DNA of 20,628 nt from an uncultured Salinimicrobium sp. (GCA_946887025.1 CAMPJY010000028.1:1-20628), one strand, 5' to 3'; positions 8,582-17,650 are shown, numbered from the stretch's first letter. Made by a program: numbers and translations. Notes: generated by a model from the sequence alone, not told the origin.

Positions 8582-8971
8582 ATGGCAAAAGCAAAAGTAA
8601 CTCAGAAAAAACGTAAAGTAAACGTTGAGTCTATTGGAGAAGCGCATGTTACTGCTTCTTTCAACAACATAATTATCTCTTTGACCAACAAGAAAGGTGA
8701 TGTTATCTCCTGGTCTTCCGCCGGTAAAATGGGCTTCAGAGGATCAAAGAAAAACACTCCTTATGCTGCACAGCTGGCTGCTGAAGATGCATCCAAAGTA
8801 GCGCATGAAGCTGGTTTGAGAAAAGTGAAAGTATATGTGAAAGGTCCAGGAAACGGTAGAGAATCTGCAATCCGATCCCTTCACAATGCAGGAATTGAAG
8901 TAACCGAGATCATCGACGTTACTCCACTTCCACACAACGGATGTCGTCCTCCTAAAAGACGTAGAGTTTAA
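8582..8971 (+). CDS. rpsK: 30S ribosomal protein S11
   Basis: This is S11 (129 aa, canonical length), on the platform of the small subunit near the mRNA exit and the 16S 3' end. Family segments are [40 protein letters not shown] and the C-terminal [15 protein letters not shown]. The Asn-Gly of that motif is the equivalent of the isoaspartate-forming site known in E. coli S11. A 93-base gap with an inverted repeat follows before rpsD. Confidence 0.99.
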   Translation: MAKAKVTQKKRKVNVESIGEAHVTASFNNIIISLTNKKGDVISWSSAGKMGFRGSKKNTPYAAQLAAEDASKVAHEAGLRKVKVYVKGPGNGRESAIRSLHNAGIEVTEIIDVTPLPHNGCRPPKRRRV

Positions 8972-9006
8972 TAATTATTGAGTATAAACAACAAATCGAG
9001 GGAACC

Positions 9007-9040
9007 GGGTTATCGAAGGACTGACCTTAATTCATAACCC
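9007..9040 (+). promoter_or_regulatory. Candidate stem-loop leader before rpsD (S4)
   Basis: The 93-base gap between rpsK and rpsD contains a nested inverted repeat. GGGTTAT (9007-9013) pairs with ATAACCC (9034-9040). Inside it AAGG (9016-9019) pairs with CCTT (9025-9028) around the loop ACTGA. No T-run follows at once (CCTTCTACT), so it does not look like a terminator, and no Bacteroidetes -7 box is seen in the gap. S4 autoregulates its own synthesis in E. coli and Bacillus through mRNA leaders. An analogous element here is inferred from location and structure only. Confidence 0.42.
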
Positions 9041-9064
9041 CCTTCTACTAATAAACAATTTGAA

Positions 9065-9670
9065 ATGGCAAGATATACTGGTCCAAAGACTAAAATAGCC
9101 CGTAAGTTCGGAGAAGCTATTTTCGGAGATGATAAATCTTTTGAAAAAAGAAATTATCCTCCAGGACAACACGGGAACAACCGTCGTCGTGGGAAGAAAT
9201 CTGAATATGCTATCCAGTTGATGGAAAAGCAAAAAGCTAAGTACACTTACGGTATTCTTGAACGTCAGTTCAGGAATATGTTCGAAAAAGCAACCCGTGC
9301 TCAGGGAATTACCGGGGAAGTACTACTGCAATTGTGTGAATCTCGTTTAGACAACGTGGTTTACAGAATGGGTATTTCACCTTCAAGACGTGGTGCAAGA
9401 CAATTGGTTTCTCATAGACACATTACTGTGAATGGTGAGTTGGTTAACATCCCGTCCTACCAATTGAAGGCAGGAGATGTAGTGGGTGTTAGAGAGAAGT
9501 CAAAATCTCTGAGTGCTATTCAGAGTTCTTTATCTAACTCTAGCAACGTATATGAGTGGATCACCTGGAATAATGAAACCAAACAAGGAACTTATGTTTC
9601 TGTACCTGGTAGAATTCAGATTCCGGAAAATATAAATGAACAATTCATCGTCGAATTATATTCGAAATAA
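9065..9670 (+). CDS. rpsD: 30S ribosomal protein S4, zinc-free form
   Basis: This is S4 (201 aa), a primary assembly protein for the 16S 5' domain and part of the mRNA entry channel. The start [20 protein letters not shown] and YPPGQHG (residues 31-37) are diagnostic. The S4 RNA-binding domain spans about residues 91-150 ([25 protein letters not shown]). No cysteines occur in the first 40 residues, so the N-terminal zinc site of some S4 proteins is absent. It lies downstream of a structured 93-base gap and 20 bases before rpoA. Confidence 0.99.
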   Translation: MARYTGPKTKIARKFGEAIFGDDKSFEKRNYPPGQHGNNRRRGKKSEYAIQLMEKQKAKYTYGILERQFRNMFEKATRAQGITGEVLLQLCESRLDNVVYRMGISPSRRGARQLVSHRHITVNGELVNIPSYQLKAGDVVGVREKSKSLSAIQSSLSNSSNVYEWITWNNETKQGTYVSVPGRIQIPENINEQFIVELYSK

Positions 9671-9690
9671 TAATTCACAGAAGTCGTAAT

Positions 9691-10683
9691 ATGGCAATAT
9701 TAAATTTTCAGAAGCCCGATAAAGTTATAATGATCGATTCCACCGATTTCGAAGGGAAATTTGAATTTCGTCCTTTGGAACCAGGTTACGGATTGACCGT
9801 TGGTAACGCTTTAAGAAGAGTACTCTTATCAACATTAGAAGGGTTCGCAATCACCTCAGTTCGCATTGAAGGTGTTGATCACGAATTCTCTACTATCCCC
9901 GGGGTAGTGGAAGATGTTACAGAAATCATTCTGAACCTGAAACAAGTAAGGTTCAAAAGGCAAATTGACGATATCGACAATGAAGCCGTTACCATTTCTG
10001 TTTCCGGGCAAGAACAACTTACTGCCGGACATTTCCAGAAGTTTATCTCCGGATTCCAGATCCTTAACCCTGAGTTGGTGATCTGCAATATGGACAAGAA
10101 GGTGAACCTTACCATGGAAGTGACTGTTGAAAAAGGTAGAGGGTATGTTCCTGCTGAAGAGAACAAAAAAGCCAACGCGCCTTTGGGAACTATCTACACC
10201 GATTCTATTTACACTCCTATAAAGAATGTAAAGTACAGCATCGAAAACTTCCGTGTTGAGCAAAAGACCGACTATGAAAAACTGGTTTTTGAGATCAGCA
10301 CCGATGGTTCCATTCATCCTAAAGATGCCTTGACAGAGGCTGCCAAGACTTTGATCCACCACTTTATGCTGTTCTCTGATGAACGCATAACGCTGGAGGC
10401 TGATGAAATTGCCCAGACTGAGACTTATGATGAAGAATCACTTCATATGCGCCAATTGCTTAAAACCAAATTGGTAGATATGGACCTTTCAGTGAGAGCT
10501 TTGAACTGCCTTAAGGCAGCTGAAGTTGACACCTTAGGGGATTTGGTATCTTACAATAAAAACGATTTGATGAAGTTCCGCAACTTCGGAAAGAAATCCC
10601 TGACTGAACTTGAAGAGTTAGTCAACAACAAAGGATTGAATTTTGGAATGGACCTTTCAAAATACAAATTAGATAAAGACTAA
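9691..10683 (+). CDS. rpoA: DNA-directed RNA polymerase subunit alpha
   Basis: RNA polymerase alpha (330 aa) dimerises to scaffold beta and beta' and contacts promoter DNA and activators through its C-terminal domain. N-terminal domain signatures are [20 protein letters not shown] (about residues 25-44) and [20 protein letters not shown]. The C-terminal helix-hairpin-helix domain covers about residues 253-325 ([20 protein letters not shown], then [14 protein letters not shown]). It is followed by a 99-base gap before rplQ, whereas these genes usually abut closely. Confidence 0.99.
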   Translation: MAILNFQKPDKVIMIDSTDFEGKFEFRPLEPGYGLTVGNALRRVLLSTLEGFAITSVRIEGVDHEFSTIPGVVEDVTEIILNLKQVRFKRQIDDIDNEAVTISVSGQEQLTAGHFQKFISGFQILNPELVICNMDKKVNLTMEVTVEKGRGYVPAEENKKANAPLGTIYTDSIYTPIKNVKYSIENFRVEQKTDYEKLVFEISTDGSIHPKDALTEAAKTLIHHFMLFSDERITLEADEIAQTETYDEESLHMRQLLKTKLVDMDLSVRALNCLKAAEVDTLGDLVSYNKNDLMKFRNFGKKSLTELEELVNNKGLNFGMDLSKYKLDKD

Positions 10684-10705
10684 TATAGACGAAGAAGGGG
10701 AGACC

Positions 10706-10756
10706 TTGGAAGTGAGACAATGAAACTGAATCCTTTAGGATACTCCGAACTCCCAA
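10706..10756 (+). promoter_or_regulatory. Candidate structured leader before rplQ (L17)
   Basis: The 99-base rpoA-rplQ gap can fold. ATCC (10730-10733) pairs with GGAT (10738-10741) across a TTTA loop. Outside it GAG (10714-10716) can pair with CTC (10743-10745), AGT (10711-10713) with ACT (10749-10751), and TTGG (10706-10709) with CCAA (10753-10756), with small bulges. No terminator T-run and no TAnnTTTG box are visible. The structure is weaker than the other two gap structures, and its role is unknown. Confidence 0.28.
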
Positions 10757-10782
10757 TTCTACCGTCCAATATCTAAACAAAA

Positions 10783-11271
10783 ATGAGACACGGAAAAAAA
10801 ATAAACCATTTAGGAAGAAAGACAGCGCACAGGAAGTCAATGCTGGCAAATATGGCTGTTTCCCTAATTGAGCACAAACGAATCAACACCACTCTTGCCA
10901 AGGCAAAAGCCCTGAAGCAATTTGTAGAACCTTTAGTGACTAAGTCTAAAGAAGATACTACCCACAACAGAAGGCTTGTTTTCAGCTCTCTTCGTGACAA
11001 GGAGGCAATCACTGAATTGTTCCGCGAGGTGGCTCCAAAGGTAGGGGACCGTCCAGGAGGATATACCCGAATCATTAAGCTTGGAAACAGGCTTGGTGAC
11101 AACGCTGATATGGCCATGATCGAACTAGTGGATTTCAACGAAACCTATAAGCTTACCAAACCAGAGAAGAAGAAAACTACTCGTAGAGCTGGTAGAAGTA
11201 AGAAAGCGGCTGATACTGCCCAGGCAGCACCGGCTACTGAAAACAAAAAGGACGAAGGTAAAGAGGAATAG
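10783..11271 (+). CDS. rplQ: 50S ribosomal protein L17 with charged C-terminal extension
   Basis: This is L17, which lies near the nascent-chain exit of the large subunit. The core runs from residue 1 to about 118: [40 protein letters not shown], and later [20 protein letters not shown]. The protein is 162 residues because of a roughly 40-residue tail rich in Lys, Ala, Thr and Glu (from about 123), absent from E. coli L17 but usual in Bacteroidetes. It is the last gene of the cluster, followed by a strong terminator. Confidence 0.98.
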   Translation: MRHGKKINHLGRKTAHRKSMLANMAVSLIEHKRINTTLAKAKALKQFVEPLVTKSKEDTTHNRRLVFSSLRDKEAITELFREVAPKVGDRPGGYTRIIKLGNRLGDNADMAMIELVDFNETYKLTKPEKKKTTRRAGRSKKAADTAQAAPATENKKDEGKEE

Positions 11272-11295
11272 ATGAATCTTTCTTTATAAAATCAG

Positions 11296-11329
11296 AAAAG
11301 GATAAGCATTTGCAGCTTATCCTTTTTTT
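11296..11329 (+). terminator. Intrinsic terminator ending the ribosomal cluster
   Basis: AAAAGGATAAGC (11296-11307) pairs perfectly with GCTTATCCTTTT (11315-11326) around a 7-base loop, followed by more T residues to 11329. The 12-bp perfect stem with U-tract is a strong Rho-independent terminator placed 24 bases after rplQ. Confidence 0.93.
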
Positions 11330-11340
11330 GTATACTTTGA
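11309..11340 (+). promoter_or_regulatory. Candidate carA promoter overlapping the terminator
   Basis: A TTTG (11309-11312) in and beside the terminator loop is followed 20 bases later by TACTTTGA (11333-11340), close to the Bacteroidetes -33 TTTG / -7 TAnnTTTG pattern. Transcription would start near 11346, about 24 bases before the carA ATG. The -7 box is imperfect, so the call is tentative. Confidence 0.38.
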
Positions 11341-11369
11341 GTAAGTCATAGAAAACACCGCAGAAACTC

Positions 11370-12485
11370 ATGAAATATCAAACAAGAAAAAAGGCACTTG
11401 TGCTCCTGGAAGACGGAACCATCTTCCATGGAAAAGCCGTTGGGAATAAAGAAGGAAAGGCTTTTGGCGAAGTTTGCTTTAATACAGGGATGACGGGCTA
11501 TCAGGAGATTTTCACTGACCCATCCTATTTTGGACAGATCATGGTTACCACCAATGCGCATATTGGGAATTACGGGACCAATGATCAGGAGGAAGAGGCT
11601 GATACAGCCCAAATAGCCGGACTCATCTGTAAGAACTTCAGCTATTTTCAGTCCAGACCGGCAGCCGACCAGACCTTAGAGGAATTTTTGGCAAAGAGTA
11701 ACCTTTTTGCTGTGTCCGATATCGATACCAGGGCGCTGGTTACCTACATTCGTGAAAACGGTGCCATGAATGCTGTTATTACCACAGAGGTAGACAATAT
11801 TGAAGCCTTAAAAAAGGAACTTGCTGCCGTCCCTAATATGGATGGACTTGAGCTGGCATCGAAGGTTTCCACGAAAGAGCCCTATTACTTCGGAAATTCC
11901 GATGCTCCTTATAAAGTTGCAGTTCTTGATGTGGGGGTAAAGAGAAATATTCTGAGGCATCTTGAAAGTCGAAATGTATATTGCAAGGTTTTCCCGTATA
12001 ATACTTCTTTCGAAGAAATGGAAGCGTGGGACCCTCATGGTTACCTTCTTTCCAATGGTCCCGGAGATCCGGCCCCGTTGAAGGAAGCCATAGAGCTGGC
12101 AAAAAAGATCATGGAAAAGGATAAACCCTTATTTGGAATCTGCCTGGGGCATCAGCTCATCGCATTGGCCAACGGGATTTCAACATATAAGATGCACCAC
12201 GGTCACAGGGGTATCAATCATCCAATAATGAACCTGCAGACGGGGAAGGGGGAAATAACTTCCCAGAACCACGGATTTTCTGTGAATAAGGAGGAAACGG
12301 AGGCGCATAAGGAGGTGATGGTTACCCACACTCATTTGAATGACCAGACAGTGGCAGGTATACGGATGAAGAACAAAAAATGCTTTTCTGTTCAATACCA
12401 TCCGGAGGCAAGCCCGGGGCCAAATGATGCCCACTATTTGTTTGATGAATTTATTCATTATCTGATTCAGGAGAAGGCCTCGTAA
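11370..12485 (+). CDS. carA: Carbamoyl-phosphate synthase small subunit
   Basis: CarA (371 aa) is the glutamine amidotransferase subunit. It hydrolyses glutamine and channels ammonia to CarB to make carbamoyl phosphate for pyrimidine and arginine synthesis. The CPSase small-chain domain spans about residues 7-150 (FGEVCFNTGMTGYQEIFTDP, TRALVTYIRENGAMNA). The class I amidotransferase domain follows from about 182, with NGPGDP (229-234), the nucleophile Cys258 in GICLGHQ, and His344 and Glu346 in QYHPEASPGP. carB is not adjacent downstream. The gene has its own terminator and probably its own promoter, so it appears to be monocistronic. Confidence 0.98.
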   Translation: MKYQTRKKALVLLEDGTIFHGKAVGNKEGKAFGEVCFNTGMTGYQEIFTDPSYFGQIMVTTNAHIGNYGTNDQEEEADTAQIAGLICKNFSYFQSRPAADQTLEEFLAKSNLFAVSDIDTRALVTYIRENGAMNAVITTEVDNIEALKKELAAVPNMDGLELASKVSTKEPYYFGNSDAPYKVAVLDVGVKRNILRHLESRNVYCKVFPYNTSFEEMEAWDPHGYLLSNGPGDPAPLKEAIELAKKIMEKDKPLFGICLGHQLIALANGISTYKMHHGHRGINHPIMNLQTGKGEITSQNHGFSVNKEETEAHKEVMVTHTHLNDQTVAGIRMKNKKCFSVQYHPEASPGPNDAHYLFDEFIHYLIQEKAS

Positions 12486-12524
12486 TTGAGGCGTAAATTA
12501 TCGCCTTTTCAAGACCTGATATAG

Positions 12525-12557
12525 AATCCCGAAAACCTTGTTTTCGGGATTTTTTTT
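12525..12557 (+). terminator. Intrinsic terminator after carA
   Basis: AATCCCGAAAAC (12525-12536) pairs perfectly with GTTTTCGGGATT (12540-12551) across a CTT loop, and a T-run continues to 12557. It lies 39 bases after the carA stop. A smaller hairpin (AGGCG 12489-12493 with CGCCT 12502-12506, then TTT) precedes it and may assist. Confidence 0.93.
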
Positions 12558-12586
12558 GTGCTAACTGATATTAAACTTTATCTTAC
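12555..12586 (+). promoter_or_regulatory. Candidate promoter for the exported-protein pair
   Basis: The end of the carA terminator T-run forms TTTG (12555-12558). Twenty bases later TATCTTAC (12579-12586) resembles the -7 box TAnnTTTG with two mismatches. A start near 12593 would leave only a very short leader before the ATG at 12601. Confidence 0.33.
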
Positions 12587-12600
12587 CCCAAACACAATTC

Positions 12601-13137
12601 ATGAAAAAAACTATACTATTCGTTTTAAGTATTTTAGCCTGTTCAGCCACTGCCCAGGAGGCTCCGGTTACCACTCCAAATCTCTTTTCAGTAACAATTT
12701 TACTGCCCGGCCTGGAATACGAAACTGCCCTTTCCGACAAAACAACCCTTGATTTCAGAGTGGCAATGGGTTTCGGATATGCCTCTGGGACCTATCGGGA
12801 AACTGAATTCGGGATCTTTCCGAGTTTTCATGCCCAGTACCGCTATTTTTACAACTTTGCAAAGCGAATTGAAAAGGAAAAACACATAGCCAACAACAGT
12901 GGGAATTATATTGCACTCCATACAGGTCTGTATAGTGGCAATCCCATAATAGGGGACCTGGCTTATAACGCCGACTACATGGCGGAAGCAGGTCCGGTCT
13001 GGGGAATTCAACGAGTCTATAATAGTGGTTTTAAGCTGGACCTGCATCTGGGTGCCGGTCTTGGATTTAATGATCTGGACGAAACCTATTTATCTCCTTT
13101 AATTGGTTTCAGGTTAGGATGGCTGCTTTCAAATTAA
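12601..13137 (+). CDS. Exported protein of unknown function, probably outer-membrane associated
   Basis: I do not recognise a specific family. The 178-residue protein starts with a clear signal peptide (MKKTILFVLSILACSATAQ, cleavage probably near residue 18-19). ILAC at residues 11-14 is a weak lipobox alternative that would make Cys14 the lipidated residue. The mature part alternates short aromatic and glycine-rich strands (VAMGFGYASG, FHAQYRYFYNF, LHLGAGLGFND, PLIGFRLGWLL), as in small outer-membrane beta-barrels. It overlaps the next gene by 19 bases, so the two are probably coupled. Substrate and role are unknown. Confidence 0.75.
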   Translation: MKKTILFVLSILACSATAQEAPVTTPNLFSVTILLPGLEYETALSDKTTLDFRVAMGFGYASGTYRETEFGIFPSFHAQYRYFYNFAKRIEKEKHIANNSGNYIALHTGLYSGNPIIGDLAYNADYMAEAGPVWGIQRVYNSGFKLDLHLGAGLGFNDLDETYLSPLIGFRLGWLLSN

Positions 13138-13796
13138 TACCTCTTCTCTTTGTCCTTTTCGGAATTTCACAGGTTGCCGCGCAAAAGAACCCTGTGTTGT
13201 ACGCTGGGTTTGAATACTACCGTCATACCGGATTTTCAGAAGATGCCTTCATGAATTTCAGTGTAGGCACTCAGCTCTACCATTGGAAGATTTTTGCCCC
13301 GGAAGTTGGCTTTGATCATTACACGGGCAGCCTTCCTGACAGGATCATTTATGAGGGCCCTTTTGAAAACAGGATGCCCGTTGGAAATTTTCACCATGGC
13401 TTCAGTGCAAATCTTTTCACTCTGAATCCAAAAATTAAAATAGGCAAGGAAGATGCCTTCCTTACCTTCAGCCCAATGTACCATATTGGAAGGGTGAATG
13501 CCAGAGGTAGGTATTATCTGCTTAAGGACAACAAACGGCTTGTGCTGGAAGAGGAGCAACGAAGAAGTTCGCCCATTTCCTTTTGGAGTTTCTCAATAGG
13601 CGTGGAAGGACTTGCTATCCAAATGGAGAAATATTGGTTCTCCCTGACTCTCAATTACACGGAAATCATTGCAGGTGATGCACTCTCCTTACTCGATTTT
13701 TCAGAGTATGATATTAACGCGAACGATATAACTACCACCACTATCGGTTTCGGGCTTCGGTTTTATTTCAATCCCTTCCCAGTCGAAAACGATTGA
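13119..13796 (+). CDS. Exported protein of unknown function, possible beta-barrel
   Basis: This is a 225-residue protein of unrecognised family. An N-terminal signal peptide is visible (MAAFKLIPLLFVLFGISQVA, cleavage near residue 21-22). The rest is rich in aromatic and amphipathic beta-type stretches (LYAGFEYYRHTGF, FWSFSIGVEGLAIQM, WFSLTLNYTEII) and closes with TTTIGFGLRFYFNPF, resembling a C-terminal barrel strand with a short tail. The start lies inside the upstream gene (19-base overlap in a different frame). This, and the shared exported and barrel-like character, suggest that the two proteins act together. No terminator is obvious after it. Confidence 0.75.
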   Translation: MAAFKLIPLLFVLFGISQVAAQKNPVLYAGFEYYRHTGFSEDAFMNFSVGTQLYHWKIFAPEVGFDHYTGSLPDRIIYEGPFENRMPVGNFHHGFSANLFTLNPKIKIGKEDAFLTFSPMYHIGRVNARGRYYLLKDNKRLVLEEEQRRSSPISFWSFSIGVEGLAIQMEKYWFSLTLNYTEIIAGDALSLLDFSEYDINANDITTTTIGFGLRFYFNPFPVEND

Positions 13797-13861
13797 GTGG
13801 ATTTCGGCAGCTTTTCTGCTCAAAATCCTCATTTTATCTCGTGTTTTTCGCCTTCTATTCG

Positions 13862-15193
<1,332 letters not shown>

Positions 15194-15211
15194 GATATAC
15201 ATTCCATAAAT

Positions 15212-15246
15212 AAAAAGCCTCCCGGACTTCCCCTGGAGGCTTTTTT
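15212..15246 (+). terminator. Intrinsic terminator after eno
   Basis: AAAAAGCCTCC (15212-15222) pairs perfectly with GGAGGCTTTTT (15235-15245) around a 12-base loop, with the T-run ending at 15246. It begins 19 bases after the eno stop. Confidence 0.93.
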
Positions 15247-15335
15247 ATGTCTGGCTGTTGAAGAAACCTCGGTAAACTATGGTTTTCCGCAGAAATACGC
15301 TACATCCATTAACGCATATTTAAGAGAGAATTTTG

Positions 15336-15343
15336 TAAATTAG
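15336..15343 (+). promoter_or_regulatory. Possible gltA promoter -7 box
   Basis: TAAATTAG differs from TAnnTTTG at one position and lies 37 bases before the gltA ATG, a suitable distance for a -7 element. No convincing TTTG is found 19-21 bases upstream. The gap after the eno terminator (15247-15380) contains nothing else recognisable. Confidence 0.33.
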
Positions 15344-15380
15344 CGAACCTTAAAATTAATTCAAGAAAAGTTTTTTAAAT

Positions 15381-16664
15381 ATGTCAAAAGTAGCGACCAT
15401 AGAGTTAGAAGGGAAAAAATACGATTTGCCTCTTGTTGTTGGAACGGAAAATGAAATCGCCATAGATATCAGTCAGTTAAGAGCTCAGTCAGGAGCGATT
15501 ACCATCGATCCGGGGTATAAAAATACAGGCTCCTGTGAGAGTGCCATCACCTTTCTGGATGGGGAAAAAGGAGTGTTGAAATACAGAGGTTATTCCATCG
15601 AGGAGCTGGCAGAGAAAGCCGATTTCCTTGAAGTGGCCTACCTTCTGATTTTTGGAGAGCTTCCCACCAGATCCCAGCTGCAGAAATTTAATACCGATAT
15701 ACTTGACCAGAGCATAGTTAACGAAGACATGAAAACTGTCCTGAATGGTTTTCCTGAGAGTGCCCACCCGATGGGAGTCCTTTCATCCTTGACCAGCGCC
15801 CTTACCGCCTTCAACCCCAAAAGTGTCAATGTTGAATCGGAGGAAGATATGTATAAGGCTATCGTCAAGCTTCTTGCTAAATTCCCTGTACTGGCCGCCT
15901 GGACGCTGAGAAGAAAGAAAAATCAGAACTTGTATAACAAGGATACGAACCTTGGTTATGTTGAGAGTCTGCTGAAGATGATGTTCCAGCAGGAGAACAA
16001 GAACTATAAGCTGAACAAGACAGTTGTGAATGCTTTGGATAAATTATTGATCCTTCATGCCGATCACGAGCAGAACTGTTCTACCAGTACAGTAAGAATC
16101 GTAGGTTCTTCCCATGCCGGTCTTTTTGCTTCCATTTCTGCAGGGGTTTCTGCCCTTTGGGGACCACTTCACGGAGGTGCCAACCAGGCGGTTATTGAGA
16201 TGCTGGAAGAGATAAAGGCAGATGGTGGGGATACCTCCAAATTCATTAATAAGGCAAAAGACAAAAATGATCCTTTCCGTCTGATGGGATTCGGTCACAG
16301 GGTTTATAAGAACTTTGATCCAAGAGCCAAGATCATCAAAAAAGCAGCTGATGAAGTGCTTGGACAGCTTGGAGTGGATGATCCTATCCTTGAAATTGCA
16401 AAAGGTCTGGAGAAGGCAGCGCTGGAAGATCCATATTTCGTGGAAAGAAAATTATATCCAAACGTTGACTTCTATTCCGGAATCATCTACAGGGCCATGG
16501 GAATTCCAACTGAAATGTTTACCGTCATGTTCGCCGTAGGGCGTCTTCCAGGGTGGATTGCTCAGTGGAGGGAAATGCGATTGAACAAAGAGCCGATAGG
16601 ACGCCCAAGACAGATCTATGTGGGCGAGACCAACAGGAAATTCAAAAGTATTGAGAATAGGTAG
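15381..16664 (+). CDS. gltA: Citrate synthase (type II)
   Basis: Citrate synthase (427 aa) condenses acetyl-CoA and oxaloacetate, the entry step of the TCA cycle. Length and the N-terminal beta-rich extension (about residues 1-45) fit the hexameric, Gram-negative type II enzymes that are often NADH-regulated. Active-site residues are visible: His264 (GPLHGGAN), His306 (GFGHRVYK) and Asp363 (NVDFYSG). HADHEQN (226-232) and GRLPGWIAQW (387-396) are further signatures. It is flanked by terminators, so it is probably monocistronic. Confidence 0.98.
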   Translation: MSKVATIELEGKKYDLPLVVGTENEIAIDISQLRAQSGAITIDPGYKNTGSCESAITFLDGEKGVLKYRGYSIEELAEKADFLEVAYLLIFGELPTRSQLQKFNTDILDQSIVNEDMKTVLNGFPESAHPMGVLSSLTSALTAFNPKSVNVESEEDMYKAIVKLLAKFPVLAAWTLRRKKNQNLYNKDTNLGYVESLLKMMFQQENKNYKLNKTVVNALDKLLILHADHEQNCSTSTVRIVGSSHAGLFASISAGVSALWGPLHGGANQAVIEMLEEIKADGGDTSKFINKAKDKNDPFRLMGFGHRVYKNFDPRAKIIKKAADEVLGQLGVDDPILEIAKGLEKAALEDPYFVERKLYPNVDFYSGIIYRAMGIPTEMFTVMFAVGRLPGWIAQWREMRLNKEPIGRPRQIYVGETNRKFKSIENR

Positions 16665-16683
16665 ATTAGTAAAATAATGAATT

Positions 16684-16716
16684 AAAAAGCTTCATAGTTA
16701 CTATGGGGCTTTTTTT
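16684..16716 (+). terminator. Intrinsic terminator after gltA
   Basis: AAAAAGCTTCATAG (16684-16697) pairs with CTATGGGGCTTTTT (16701-16714) across a TTA loop, using two T-G wobbles, and the T-run ends at 16716. It starts 19 bases after the gltA stop. The following -7 box begins at the last T. Confidence 0.9.
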
Positions 16717-16723
16717 ATATTTG
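16716..16723 (+). promoter_or_regulatory. Promoter -7 box of the pentein operon
   Basis: TATATTTG is an exact match to the Bacteroidetes -7 consensus TAnnTTTG, immediately after the gltA terminator. A transcript would start near 16728-16731. That excludes the in-frame ATG at 16703 and supports the ATG at 16739. No clear -33 TTTG is present. Confidence 0.6.
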
Positions 16724-16738
16724 CTGAAAATTGGGGCG

Positions 16739-17650
16739 ATGAAACTAAATGTAAAAAATGAAACTTCACGTTTAAGGGCAGTTGTTCTTGGAATAGCAGA
16801 CAGCGAAGGGGGAGCCCCGGAACTTTCTGAGGCTTATGATCCAAAGTCTATTGAACATATCAAGGCGGGAACCTATCCCAAAGAGGAGGATATGGTCCGG
16901 GAGATCAAGGCTGTGGCCGATGTGCTAAAAAAATATGATGTCCAGGTCTACAGGCCCGAACTCATTGAAAACTACAACCAGATTTTCACAAGGGATATCG
17001 CATTTGTAATAGACGACAAATTCATCAAATCCAATATACTTCCCGAGCGGGAACAGGAAATCACTGCCATCCAGTATGTTATTGATCAAATCGATAAGGA
17101 CAAGGTCATCCGTCTTCCCGAAGATGCTCATGTCGAGGGAGGGGATGTGATGGTGCATAATGAGTATATACTAATAGGCACCTATTATGGGGAGGACTAC
17201 CCCGACCTGAAGACCGCCAGGACCAATATGAAGGCCGTTGACCAACTGAGGCAGCTATTCCCACAGAAGACGGTCAAATCCTTCAACCTGAAAAAATCAA
17301 ATACCAATCCGCGGGAGAATGCACTTCATCTGGACTGTTGTTTTCAGCCCGTTGGAAAGGACAAGGCTATCATCTATAAGGGAGGTTTCCTGATAGAGGA
17401 GGAATACCAGTGGCTGGTGGATCTTTTTGGGAAGGAAAATGTATTCGAGATCACCAAAGAGGAGATGTACAATATGTTCTCAAACATCTTTTCGATTTCC
17501 GAGGAGGTCGTGATCTCAGAAAGAAATTTCACCAGACTCAATACCTGGCTCAGGTCCCATGGAATGGTTGTTGAGGAGGTGCCTTATGCAGAGATTGCAA
17601 AGCAGGAGGGCTTATTGAGATGTTCGACCCTGCCCCTTATCAGAGACTAA
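16739..17650 (+). CDS. DDAH/amidinotransferase-family pentein hydrolase
   Basis: This 303-residue protein of the pentein (guanidino-group-modifying) superfamily is closest in pattern to dimethylarginine dimethylaminohydrolase and amidinotransferase relatives. Catalytic-type motifs are FTRD (83-86, Asp86), HVEGGD (131-136), the histidine in HLDCCF (His197) and the nucleophile Cys295 in LLRCSTLPLIRD at the extreme C-terminus. An in-frame ATG at 16703 would add 12 residues but lies inside the gltA terminator, upstream of the promoter, so 16739 is chosen. It lies 8 bases before a second pentein gene. By family it should act on a guanidino or ureido compound of the arginine type, but the exact substrate cannot be read from the sequence. 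Confidence 0.88.
   Translation: MKLNVKNETSRLRAVVLGIADSEGGAPELSEAYDPKSIEHIKAGTYPKEEDMVREIKAVADVLKKYDVQVYRPELIENYNQIFTRDIAFVIDDKFIKSNILPEREQEITAIQYVIDQIDKDKVIRLPEDAHVEGGDVMVHNEYILIGTYYGEDYPDLKTARTNMKAVDQLRQLFPQKTVKSFNLKKSNTNPRENALHLDCCFQPVGKDKAIIYKGGFLIEEEYQWLVDLFGKENVFEITKEEMYNMFSNIFSISEEVVISERNFTRLNTWLRSHGMVVEEVPYAEIAKQEGLLRCSTLPLIRD

Noticed and set aside
12558..12752. Plus-strand 64-codon frame overlapping the first exported protein
   Set aside because: It is in a different frame from a gene with a clear signal peptide, and no protein-like pattern is seen.
13803..13819. GCAG/CTGC inverted repeat after the exported pair as a terminator
   Set aside because: Only 4 bp of stem and no following T-run, so no terminator is claimed between this pair and eno.
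16703..16738. Upstream in-frame ATG extending the first pentein protein by 12 residues
   Set aside because: It lies within the gltA terminator and upstream of the TATATTTG box; the extension does not look like part of the family.
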